50,027 nucleotides of DNA from Candidatus Zixiibacteriota bacterium (GTDB taxonomy: Bacteria > RBG-13-66-14 > B26-G2 > WVWN01). This document shows positions 32,375 through 40,000 of this stretch, piece by piece; the first letter of the stretch is position 1; every line of letters starts with the position of its first letter. The position numbers and the translations under genes were made by a program. The notes under the pieces are model-generated. The model had not been told where the DNA came from and ran no database searches. It saw only the letters and a program-made list of their open reading frames with translations. The stretch spans positions 1 through 50,027 of the forward strand of contig WVWN01000024.1 of NCBI GenBank assembly GCA_011773985.1. Reading direction: 5' to 3'.

Positions 32375-33325
32375 CTACTTAAAAAGCGCCTTCACGCGGC
32401 CGAGGGAGGTCGGCGCGACGGCGGCGGTCGTATCGCGGAAGTATTGCACGCGGTAGTTCGAGTTGTCGGCGACGTAGAGCCTACTGCCCGCGGCGTTGAT
32501 GGCGACGGCCACAGGTCTATTGAACTGCCCGGAAGCGCTACCTTGAGAGCCCCATTTTCCGAGGAAGGACCCGGCGGCGGTGAAGTATTGGATGCGATAG
32601 TTGTTGGCGTCGGCGACGAAGACGTAGCCGTTGGGGGCCACGGCGATATCGAACGGGGCGAAGAACTGACCGTTGCCGGAACCGCGCGAACCCCATTGCC
32701 CGATGTAAGAACCCGTCCCGCTATAGTATCGGACGCGGTGGTTGTCAGTGTCGGCGACGTAGACGCGGCCGTCCGGCGCCACGTCCAAACCGCACGGGCC
32801 GCCGACCCCGCCCCATCTACCGACATAAGAACCCGTCGCGGTGAAATATTGGACGCGGTTGTTCCCCGTGTCGGCCACGTAGACGCGGCTCCCGGCCGCG
32901 TTCAAGGCGACGCCCCGAGGGTTCCTAAACTGGCCGTTCCCGGCGCCAAGCGAACCCCACTTGCCGAGATAAGAACCCGTCGCCGTGAAACGTTGTATGC
33001 GGTGGTTGTTCCTATCGGCGACGTATACGTTGCCGTTGGGCGCGACGTCGACGCCGGTGGGCTGCCTAAACTGGCCGTCGCCGCCACCGCCCGAGCCCCA
33101 TCTACCTTCGTAGGAGCCGGTCGCGGTAAAGTATTGAATCCGGTTGACCGTGCTATCGGAAACGTAGACGCGGCCGCCCGAGTTCACGGCGATACCTTCA
33201 GGCAATCTGAACTGGCCATTGCCGGAGCCGTAAACCCCCCACATACCTTTAAAGACCCACGCCGCGCCGGCGCCGGCCGCGCCCAACGCCAGCGCAAACG
33301 CCAGGATAATGCTGATGCGTTTCAT
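32375..33325 (-). CDS. NHL-repeat beta-propeller protein 4, secreted
   Basis: 316 residues, signal peptide IILAFALALGAAGAGA, then VFKGMWGVYGSGNGQF and six NHL repeats, one shortened (GVGGPCGLDVAPDGRVYVADTDNHRVRYY). It ends APTSLGRVKALFK. Same architecture as its three tandem neighbours, so the four genes arose by duplication. The ATG has GAAGGAGG upstream. A possible promoter is at 33384-33412. Function beyond a beta-propeller is unknown. Confidence 0.88.
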   Translation of the reverse strand: MKRISIILAFALALGAAGAGAAWVFKGMWGVYGSGNGQFRLPEGIAVNSGGRVYVSDSTVNRIQYFTATGSYEGRWGSGGGGDGQFRQPTGVDVAPNGNVYVADRNNHRIQRFTATGSYLGKWGSLGAGNGQFRNPRGVALNAAGSRVYVADTGNNRVQYFTATGSYVGRWGGVGGPCGLDVAPDGRVYVADTDNHRVRYYSGTGSYIGQWGSRGSGNGQFFAPFDIAVAPNGYVFVADANNYRIQYFTAAGSFLGKWGSQGSASGQFNRPVAVAINAAGSRLYVADNSNYRVQYFRDTTAAVAPTSLGRVKALFK

Positions 33326-33383
33326 TTATTAGAACCTCCTTCGGAAACGTGCCCGGTTACGTATACCTTCTCCTTTGTGAGCC

Positions 33384-33412
33384 ATTTTGAAAAAACCCAG
33401 AACTTCTGTCAA
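33384..33412 (-). promoter_or_regulatory. Possible promoter of NHL gene 4
   Basis: Minus strand TTGACA (33412-33407), 17-bp spacer, CAAAAT (33389-33384). Perfect -35 box, weak -10 box, about 60 bases before the ATG at 33325. Confidence 0.45.
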
Positions 33413-33489
33413 GCGAAATCGCAATTGGCTCCAGAACCTTTAAGCGCGAGTCTGAAAGAGCGGCCTTCGCCCCCAACGCCGCGACGCCC

Positions 33490-33518
33490 TTGACAACCCC
33501 CTCTTTAACCGTTACACT
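33490..33518 (+). promoter_or_regulatory. Promoter of tRNA-Leu
   Basis: TTGACA (33490-33495), 17-bp spacer, TACACT (33513-33518), 15 bp before the tRNA. Confidence 0.7.
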
Positions 33519-33533
33519 ATGCCCCGCCTCAAG

Positions 33534-33620
33534 GCCGAGGTGGCGGAACTGGCAGACGCAGCGGACTTAAAATCCGCTGGCCCTACTCGGGCCGTGCGGG
33601 TTCGAGCCCCGCCCTCGGCA
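33534..33620 (+). tRNA. tRNA-Leu (anticodon TAA)
   Basis: 87 bases, class II with a long variable arm. Acceptor GCCGAGG pairs with CCTCGGC, and the discriminator is A as expected for Leu. The anticodon stem GCGGA/TCCGC encloses CTTAAAA (anticodon TAA). T-arm GCGGG/CCCGC with TTCGAGC. CCA is not encoded. There is no intron. Confidence 0.95.
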
Positions 33621-33631
33621 ACGCATTAAAA

Positions 33632-33657
33632 AAGGAGCCTCAGCGGCTCCTTTTTTA
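33632..33657 (+). terminator. Rho-independent terminator after tRNA-Leu
   Basis: AAGGAGCC, 5-base loop, GGCTCCTT, followed by a T-run (TTTTTTATTT region). Confidence 0.85.
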
Positions 33658-33675
33658 TTTAAACTAAGTGCAACC

Positions 33676-34686
33676 TTATTTGCGGCCGCGGCCTTTGCCG
33701 CCGCCTGCCCCTTTGTCGGCGTCGTCATCGGCGCCCCCGCCTTTACCCGAGCCGCCGGCACCTTTGCCCTTTCCGCCGGCTCTTCCGGGGGCCACGCCCG
33801 CGCCCGGGGCCGCGCCCTCACCGGCGCCGGGGGCCACGTGCTCGCGCTCCCGCTCGCGTTTGCGTTCCGGCCCCTTGCCCTTAGCGGCCCGGTCGCGTTC
33901 CCGCTCGCGTTCGCGCTCCTTCTCACCCACGCCGGGTTTTTCGCCCTCGGTTATCGGGCGGGTCCCCCGGTCGCGCGCCCACTCCGGGTTCTTCCACCAG
34001 CCGTAATGGTGGCCCCTGCCCGGGTAACGCGGCGCACCCCCCGGTTCGCCAGGCTTGCCCGGTTCCGGCGGTATACCAGGTTCACCCGGTTCCGGCGGTA
34101 CGTCAGGCTCGCCCGGTCCCGGCGGTACGTCAGGCTCGCCCGGTTCCGGCGGTACGCCGGGTTCGTCCGGCGCAGGAGCCGGCTCGCCCACGACGGGCGG
34201 CGGCGCCGGCTCGCCCACGACGGGCGGCGGCGCCGGCTCGGCCTCGCCCGGCGGCGCTCCTACCCTATCGTTGTAATCGGCCCAATCGCCGATCGCATCG
34301 TCTAGCGCCGCCGTCTTGGCGGCGTCACCCATCGGCGCGCCGGCGGCGAGCACTTTCGCAAGGGTGCCGGCCTTATCCCGGCCTTCGCCGGCCAGGCCGA
34401 TAACGTCGTCGTAGGCCGCGTCCTTCGTATCGGCCCTCAACTTCCCGGCCTGTCCCGCCAGCGCGCCGAACTTCTCGGCGAACTTACCGACGGCTCCTTG
34501 CAACGCGCTCGGGTCCGTGTTGGAGAAATGGTGCCCATCCATGTAGGCGTTCAGCTCTTCCGTTATACCGGCGAGCTCGCCCCTAAGCTCCTCGGCGGAC
34601 GGCCCCTCGGCCGCCTTTTGCCCGCACGCTACGAGCAACGCCCCCGCGCCGACCACGGCGATAGCCGCTAAGAATGTCTTCCCCAT
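33676..34686 (-). CDS. Lipoprotein with Pro-Gly-Glu repeats and charged low-complexity tail
   Basis: 336 residues. A lipoprotein signal (FLAAIAVVGAGALLVAC) puts the N-terminal Cys at about 21. A helical domain (about 25-140) is followed by 9-residue repeats of the type PPVVGEPAP and PPEPGEPDV (about 145-215), then a segment RYPGRGHHYGWWKNPEW, an Arg/Glu run (ERERERERDR) and a Gly/Ala/Lys-rich end. The helical part recalls small periplasmic cytochrome b562-like or DUF-type helical bundles, but I do not assign it. Repeats and tail look like a wall- or envelope-spanning stalk. EF-P would be needed for its proline stretches. Function unknown. Confidence 0.7.
   Translation of the reverse strand: MGKTFLAAIAVVGAGALLVACGQKAAEGPSAEELRGELAGITEELNAYMDGHHFSNTDPSALQGAVGKFAEKFGALAGQAGKLRADTKDAAYDDVIGLAGEGRDKAGTLAKVLAAGAPMGDAAKTAALDDAIGDWADYNDRVGAPPGEAEPAPPPVVGEPAPPPVVGEPAPAPDEPGVPPEPGEPDVPPGPGEPDVPPEPGEPGIPPEPGKPGEPGGAPRYPGRGHHYGWWKNPEWARDRGTRPITEGEKPGVGEKERERERERDRAAKGKGPERKREREREHVAPGAGEGAAPGAGVAPGRAGGKGKGAGGSGKGGGADDDADKGAGGGKGRGRK
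34058..34234. repeat. 27-bp tandem repeats in the lipoprotein gene
   Basis: Four imperfect 27-bp units run from 34058 to 34165 and two identical 27-bp units occupy 34181-34207 and 34208-34234. Each encodes nine residues, so copy-number changes keep the frame. This gives a likely length-variable region. Confidence 0.85.
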
Positions 34687-34712
34687 ATCGTTCTCCTCCT
34701 ATTCACGGCACC

Positions 34713-37313
34713 TCAGTCGTGTGCCTCGAGCCAATTATTGCCCACGCCGACGTGAACCTCGAGCGGGACGTCGAGCTTCAACACGCCGGTCATCTCTTCC
34801 TTAACCAAATCCTTAAGTTCGTCGACCCTTCCGCGCGCGACCTCGAACAGCAGCTCGTCGTGAATCGTTAAAAGCATCCACGCCTCGACGTCTTCCCCGC
34901 CGAGGCGGCGGCTTAGCGCCACCATCGCGAGTTTGAGGATATCCGCGGCGGACCCCTGGATGGGCATATTCACCGCGACGCGTTCCGCCGCGGCCCGGGC
35001 GCGGTTATCGTCCGATTCGATGTCGGGTAAATAACGGCGGCGGCCGAGGACCGTATGAACGTAACCTTGCCGGTGCGCGCGTTCTATCTGCTCGTCGATG
35101 AAGCGCCGGACGCCGGGGTAGCGCGTAAAATACTTCTCGATGTACGCTTCGGCCTCCTTGACGGAAAGGCCCGTCTCGCGGGCGAGGCGCCGCGGCCCCA
35201 TCTTGTAAGCCAGGCCGAAGTTGATAGCCTTCGCGAGCGACCGCTGTTCGCGGCTCACTTCGCCGAACGCGACGTCGAACAACTCCGACGCCGTCGCGGC
35301 GTGAATGTCCTTGCCCGCGGCGAAGGCCGCGCGGAGGCCCGGGTCGTCGGCCACGTGGGCCAGTATCCTGAGTTCAACCTGGGCGTAATCGGCCGATAGA
35401 AAGACAAGCCCCTCGCCCGGTATGAAACCTTTACGGATCTCGGCGCCGAGGTCCGTGCGGATGGGGATGTTCTGGAGGTTCGGGTCGGCGGAGCTTAGGC
35501 GCCCGGTCGCCGTCGCCGCCTGGTTGAACGTCGTGTGGACGCGGCCGTTCTCGTCCGCGAGCGTCGGCAGGACGTCGACGTACGTGTTCTTGAGCTTGGC
35601 CAGCTCGCGGTACGCCAAGATCTTGGCCGGCAGCGGGTGCTCCTCCGCCAGCGCCTCGAGCACGTCCGCGGCGGTGGAATAACCCGTCTTCGTCTTACGC
35701 TTGGGCTTCAGGCCAAGTTTATCAAAGAGAATTTCGCGTAGCTGTATCGGCGAGTTCGGGTTAAACTCGCCACCCGCGAGCTCGTAAAGTTCAACCTCAG
35801 CCCGCCGCAAATGTTTCTCAAAACTTTTAGCCAACTTCGAGAAATGGCCCCGGTCAATCCTCACGCCCCGCTCTTCCAAGGCCGCGAGGACCGGCGCGAG
35901 CGGCACCTCGAGGTCTCGGTACAGCTCCCCCATTTCCTGCTGCTCTACGAGGCGGCTCGTGACCCCGGCCAGCCGCGCTACGGCCTGCGCCCGGGCCGCG
36001 GCCAGGTCGCGCGCCCCCTCGTCAAACGCCAGTTCCCCTTCCTCGGTTTCCGCGGGGAGTTGAACCTTCAAATATTCGTACGCGAGGTCCGCGAGGCGGT
36101 AGTTCACCCGCTCGGGGTTGAGTAGGTACGCGGCGAGCATCGTGTCGCCGTCGAACTTGACGCCCGGGCCGAGGATATGGACGAGCCTCTTGGTATCGTG
36201 GCCCGCGAGCGGCAAGTTGGACTCCTCGTAAATCTTCCTCAGCTTACCCTCCGCGTCGGCCGGCGGGCCGTCGAGACAGGTCACCTTGCCCGCCCCCGAC
36301 GCGACCGCCAACCCCGCGAATTCGCCGCGCCGGTAAACCGGTTCGACGCCGAGCCATTCCTCGCCCGACTCGTCCGCCGCGTGCGCAAACTCCTCCGCGG
36401 GAATCAGGTCCGGCGTCAACTCGTCCGCGGGCGGCGCCGCCAATCCCACCTCCTCCTCCAGCGTCTTGAGCTCATATTCCTTAAAAAAGGAGCGTAGTGC
36501 TTTCTCGTCGCGGCCCCGAGGCTCGAGCGCCGCGGCGTCCAGGCCCAGCTCGAGGTCGTCCTTGAGGGCGACCAGCTTTAGCGAAAGCTCGGCCGACGCG
36601 CGGCCCTTTTCCAAAGCGGCTCGAGCCCGCGCCGGCTCGAGCTCGCCGACGTGGGCGAAAACTCCCTCGAGCGAGCCGTACCTCTCGAGCAACGCCCGGG
36701 CCGTCTTCTCGCCTATGCCCGCGACGCCGGGGACGTTGTCCACGCTGTCGCCCTCGAGCGCCAACAGGTCCGGCACCGCCGCGGGCGCTACGCCCATCTT
36801 CGCCGCCACCGCGTCCTCGTCCATCTCCTCGATGTCGGAGACGCCGGTCTTGGGGGCCAGCATCTTCACACCCCGGCCCACGAGCGCCATCAAGTCCTTA
36901 TCGCCGGAAAGTATGAGGACCTCGTCGAAGGGGCCCGCGCCGCCCCGCGCGAGCGTCGCGACGACGTCGTCCGCCTCCATCCCCTCCTTTTCTATTACCG
37001 CCAGGCCCAACAGGCGGGCGAACTCCTTGACGGGCTCGAGCTGGGCGACGAGGTCCTCCGGCGGCGCCTTGCGCGTCGCCTTGTACTCCGGATATATTTC
37101 CTCGCGGAAGGAGGGCCCGCCGCCCTCGAGCGCGACGGCGACGTGCGTCGGCTCGTAATCGACGACGGCCTTCAAGAGCATCCGCGCGAAGCCGAAGATG
37201 GCGGAGGTATTGCGGCCGTCCGTAGTGCGGAGGGGCCTCGAAATCAGCGCGTAATACGCGCGAAAGACCAAGTTCATCGCGTCGACGACGAGGAGGCGGC
37301 GACGTTTTTTCAT
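34713..37313 (-). CDS. polA: DNA polymerase I
   Basis: 866 residues. The N-terminal 5'-3' exonuclease domain (about 1-290) has VVDAMNLVFRAYYA, EGMEADDVVATLA, LSGDKDLMALV and the helix-hairpin-helix SVDNVPGVAGIGEKTA. The polymerase domain (about 470-866) has SADYAQVELRILAH (motif A), the finger helix RSLAKAINFGLAYKMG (motif B) and TIHDELLFEV (motif C). The middle proofreading domain is degenerate: the DxE pair of motif I is absent (region EWLGVEPVYRRG), although FDGDTMLAAYLLNP is kept. It therefore probably lacks 3'-5' exonuclease, like the Thermus enzyme. Roles: Okazaki fragment maturation and repair. Confidence 0.96.
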   Translation of the reverse strand: MKKRRRLLVVDAMNLVFRAYYALISRPLRTTDGRNTSAIFGFARMLLKAVVDYEPTHVAVALEGGGPSFREEIYPEYKATRKAPPEDLVAQLEPVKEFARLLGLAVIEKEGMEADDVVATLARGGAGPFDEVLILSGDKDLMALVGRGVKMLAPKTGVSDIEEMDEDAVAAKMGVAPAAVPDLLALEGDSVDNVPGVAGIGEKTARALLERYGSLEGVFAHVGELEPARARAALEKGRASAELSLKLVALKDDLELGLDAAALEPRGRDEKALRSFFKEYELKTLEEEVGLAAPPADELTPDLIPAEEFAHAADESGEEWLGVEPVYRRGEFAGLAVASGAGKVTCLDGPPADAEGKLRKIYEESNLPLAGHDTKRLVHILGPGVKFDGDTMLAAYLLNPERVNYRLADLAYEYLKVQLPAETEEGELAFDEGARDLAAARAQAVARLAGVTSRLVEQQEMGELYRDLEVPLAPVLAALEERGVRIDRGHFSKLAKSFEKHLRRAEVELYELAGGEFNPNSPIQLREILFDKLGLKPKRKTKTGYSTAADVLEALAEEHPLPAKILAYRELAKLKNTYVDVLPTLADENGRVHTTFNQAATATGRLSSADPNLQNIPIRTDLGAEIRKGFIPGEGLVFLSADYAQVELRILAHVADDPGLRAAFAAGKDIHAATASELFDVAFGEVSREQRSLAKAINFGLAYKMGPRRLARETGLSVKEAEAYIEKYFTRYPGVRRFIDEQIERAHRQGYVHTVLGRRRYLPDIESDDNRARAAAERVAVNMPIQGSAADILKLAMVALSRRLGGEDVEAWMLLTIHDELLFEVARGRVDELKDLVKEEMTGVLKLDVPLEVHVGVGNNWLEAHD

Positions 37314-37319
37314 AGGTAA

Positions 37320-37348
37320 AGGATAAACGAAACGGCTACGTTAGTCAA
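37320..37348 (-). promoter_or_regulatory. Promoter of polA
   Basis: Minus strand TTGACT (37348-37343), 17-bp spacer, TATCCT (37325-37320). It is very close to the ATG at 37313, so the leader would be nearly absent. Confidence 0.5.
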
Positions 37349-37447
37349 GGTCGAACGAGCGCGTAATTTCCCCTTGCGCGATTCCCCGTATATGTTAATT
37401 TATCATATCCGTCGAAAAGGCTACCGGCGGCGGCCAAGGAGCGGTTT

Positions 37448-38269
37448 ATGGAAAAATGCCCCCGCGAACTTCGAATCGACGTCGACCTCGTGCGGCCGGT
37501 ACTGGAGCGGTTCGTCCGCCGCGAGCTCGAGAAGGCCGGCCTTAAAGGCGTCGTACTGGGGTTATCAGGGGGCGTGGATTCGGCGACCGCGGCCTGCCTG
37601 GCCGCCGCGGCCCTCGGACCCGAAAACGTCACCGGCCTATGGCTCCCCTACCACGACCAAAGCGACCGAAACGACGCGCAGGCCGTCGTCGAGCGGTTCG
37701 GCATCAAAATTAAAGATATATCGATCGCGCCGATGGTGGACGCGTACCTGGCGCAGGCGGGGAAGATGGACGAGGTACGGCGCGGCAACGTCTGCGCTCG
37801 CGCGCGCATGCTCGTGCTGATGGACGAGTCCAAGGTGGCGCGAGCGTTGGTGATGGGGTCCGGCAACAAGACCGAGCTCCTCCTCGGCTACTTCACGCTC
37901 TTCGGCGACGCCGCCTGCTCCATCGCGCCGCTGGCGGATTTATATAAAGGGCAAGTATACCTCTTGGCGGAGGCGCTGGGCGTCCCGCCGCAGATAATCG
38001 AGAAGACGCCCTCCGCGGGCCTTTGGCCCGGGCAGACGGACGAGGGCGAGATGGGCATCTCCTACTTCCAGGTCGACCGGTACCTATACTACCTCGTCGA
38101 GAAGGGCGAGTCGCCCACCAAGCTTTTGGAACGCGGCTTCGACGCCGACTTTCAGCGGCACGTCGTCGGCCTGATAAACCGCAACCTCTTCAAGCGCCAG
38201 GTACCGATTATCGCCCACATCACGGGGAGGACGATAACCAAGCCGCTCGAGCTGCCGCAAGTCTTTTAA
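37448..38269 (+). CDS. nadE: NAD synthetase (ammonia-type)
   Basis: 273 residues, the length of the ammonia-dependent form; no glutaminase domain. The PP-loop reads LGLSGGVDSATAACLAA. Further family motifs are NVCARARMLVLMDESK, VMGSGNKTELLLGYFTLFGDAACSIAPLADLYKGQVY and KTPSAGLWPGQTDEGEMG. It makes NAD from deamido-NAD, ATP and ammonia in the cytoplasm. A weak promoter (TTGCGC ... TAATTT, 37374-37401) may lie upstream. rsmI follows by 6 bp. Confident. Confidence 0.96.
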   Translation: MEKCPRELRIDVDLVRPVLERFVRRELEKAGLKGVVLGLSGGVDSATAACLAAAALGPENVTGLWLPYHDQSDRNDAQAVVERFGIKIKDISIAPMVDAYLAQAGKMDEVRRGNVCARARMLVLMDESKVARALVMGSGNKTELLLGYFTLFGDAACSIAPLADLYKGQVYLLAEALGVPPQIIEKTPSAGLWPGQTDEGEMGISYFQVDRYLYYLVEKGESPTKLLERGFDADFQRHVVGLINRNLFKRQVPIIAHITGRTITKPLELPQVF

Positions 38270-38275
38270 CGTGCC

Positions 38276-39103
38276 ATGACAGGTAAACTCATCCTGGTCG
38301 CGACGCCCATCGGCAACCTGGGCGACGTCAGCGCCCGGGCGCGGGAAGTTCTCGCCTCGGCCGACGTCGTCGCCTGCGAGGATACCCGGCGGACCGCGAA
38401 GCTCTTGGCCTCGTTGGGGCTCGAGAAGAGCCTCCTGATTTACGCGGACCACAACGAGGCCGCCGCCGCGACCAAACTGCTCCGGCGCCTCAAACGCGGC
38501 GAAACGGTCGCCGTCGTGACGGACGGGGGGACGCCGCTCCTCGCGGACCCGGGATACGTAATCCTGCAAAAAGCGCTCGCGGCCGGCGCCGAGATAGACG
38601 TCGTTCCAGGGCCGTCGGCGGTGCACGCCGCGCTCGCGCTGAGCGGCCTTCCCCCCTACCCCTACACCTTCATCGGCTATCTACCGCGGCGCCGCGTCGA
38701 GCGTCGGACCTTTCTCGAGCGGTACAAAACGCTGGCGACGACCGTCGTCCTGTTCGCGACGCCCCACCGCCTCGCGGCTGAGCTCGACGACATCCTGGAG
38801 GTATGGGGCGAGCGCGACGCCGCGTTGGCGCGGGAGTTGACGAAGGCCCACCAGGAAATAATCCGGGGGACGTTGGGGACGATAATCGCGGCCGCCCGCT
38901 CGCGAAGGCCAAAAGGCGAGATGACGTTGGTAGTTGCAGGCGCGGTAGGGGTCGAGCCGGACCGCGAGGCGGCGGTCAAACTCGCGCGCGAGCTTACGGC
39001 GGAGGGTTTGTCGGCGGCGCGGGCGGCGGCAATAGCGGCGCGTACTTTCAAAGTACCGAAGCACGGGGTATACGGCCGGTTGGTAGCTGGACGCCGCGTT
39101 TAA
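38276..39103 (+). CDS. rsmI: 16S rRNA (cytidine-1402-2'-O)-methyltransferase
   Basis: 275 residues. The N-terminus LILVATPIGNLGDVSARAREVLASADVVACEDTRRT and the SAM-binding VVTDGGTPLLADPG, PGPSAVHAALALSGLP and YTFIGYLPRR are diagnostic of RsmI in the tetrapyrrole-methylase fold. It methylates the 2'-O of C1402 in the decoding centre. Start ATG 38276 follows the nadE stop closely, so they share a transcript. Confidence 0.96.
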   Translation: MTGKLILVATPIGNLGDVSARAREVLASADVVACEDTRRTAKLLASLGLEKSLLIYADHNEAAAATKLLRRLKRGETVAVVTDGGTPLLADPGYVILQKALAAGAEIDVVPGPSAVHAALALSGLPPYPYTFIGYLPRRRVERRTFLERYKTLATTVVLFATPHRLAAELDDILEVWGERDAALARELTKAHQEIIRGTLGTIIAAARSRRPKGEMTLVVAGAVGVEPDREAAVKLARELTAEGLSAARAAAIAARTFKVPKHGVYGRLVAGRRV

Positions 39104-39113
39104 TCGTTTGAGG

Positions 39114-39142
39114 TTGAAACAAAGGTTTTCGTATGTTAGACT
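39114..39142 (+). promoter_or_regulatory. Promoter of the MlaE-type permease gene
   Basis: TTGAAA (39114-39119), 17-bp spacer, TAGACT (39137-39142), about 35 bases before ATG 39179. Confidence 0.55.
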
Positions 39143-39178
39143 TAAACTCTTTAGAATTTGCCGAAGACAGGCGGCTAT

Positions 39179-39967
39179 ATGCACCTAATGTTCTGGTTCG
39201 AACGGTTCGGGCGTATTATAATATATTTGCTCGACGACATCGGCGGCACGACCATATTATTCGGCAAAGCCGCCTACTACGCATTTGTCGGGCCTTTCAA
39301 ACCGCGCCGTATCTTCGAGCAGATGGTCCGAATCGGCGTCGACTCCGTGCCGGTAGTACTGTTGACGGCCGTCTTTACGGGCATGGTACTCGCGCTCCAG
39401 GCCACGTATCAGATAGCCAAATTCGGCGCGGACATCTACATCGGCGGCATCGTCGGCATATCGATGACGCGCGAACTCGGCCCGGTGCTTACGGGGCTTA
39501 TGGTCTCAGGGCGCGTAGGAGCCGCCATCGCCGCGGAAATCGGGACCATGAAAGTTACGGAACAGGTCGACGCCCTCGAGACGCTCGCGACCAACCCGAT
39601 CCAATACCTCGTCACGCCGCGCGTCGTCGCCGCCATCATCATGCTCCCCACCCTCACGGCCTTGGCGGATTTCGTCGGCATCGGCGGCGGCTACGCCATC
39701 TCGACGACGACGCTGGGCATAAACCCGGGCGTTTATATAGAAAAGATGAACCAACTCGTTCAGGTTAGCGATATCTTAATCGGCCTTTTGAAAACCGGCG
39801 TTTTCGGAATAATCATCGCCACCGTCGGCTGCAACCAGGGCTTTAAGGCCGCGGGCGGCGCGGAGGGCGTAGGCCGCGCGACCACCATATCGGTCGTAAC
39901 GTCGTGCATACTCATCCTGTTGTCCGACGTGTTCCTAACCGGCCTTTTCGTGGGCGGCCACTATTAA
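39179..39967 (+). CDS. MlaE/YrbE-family ABC transporter permease
   Basis: About 262 residues from ATG 39179, chosen for AGGCGG upstream; TTG 39158 is in frame but closer to the promoter. Five or six membrane helices. The family signature runs through SVPVVLLTAVFTGMVLALQ, ELGPVLTGLMVSGRVGAAIAAEIGTMKVTEQVDALETLATNPIQYLVTPR and ADFVGIGGGYAIS. MlaE permeases move phospholipids or other lipids across the envelope with an ATPase (MlaF) and an MCE protein (MlaD). Neither partner is adjacent here. The next genes are GT9 glycosyltransferases, consistent with an outer-membrane theme. Confidence 0.93.
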   Translation: MHLMFWFERFGRIIIYLLDDIGGTTILFGKAAYYAFVGPFKPRRIFEQMVRIGVDSVPVVLLTAVFTGMVLALQATYQIAKFGADIYIGGIVGISMTRELGPVLTGLMVSGRVGAAIAAEIGTMKVTEQVDALETLATNPIQYLVTPRVVAAIIMLPTLTALADFVGIGGGYAISTTTLGINPGVYIEKMNQLVQVSDILIGLLKTGVFGIIIATVGCNQGFKAAGGAEGVGRATTISVVTSCILILLSDVFLTGLFVGGHY

Positions 39968-40000
39968 AATAAAAACATCAACGGCAACTCGATAACTTGT

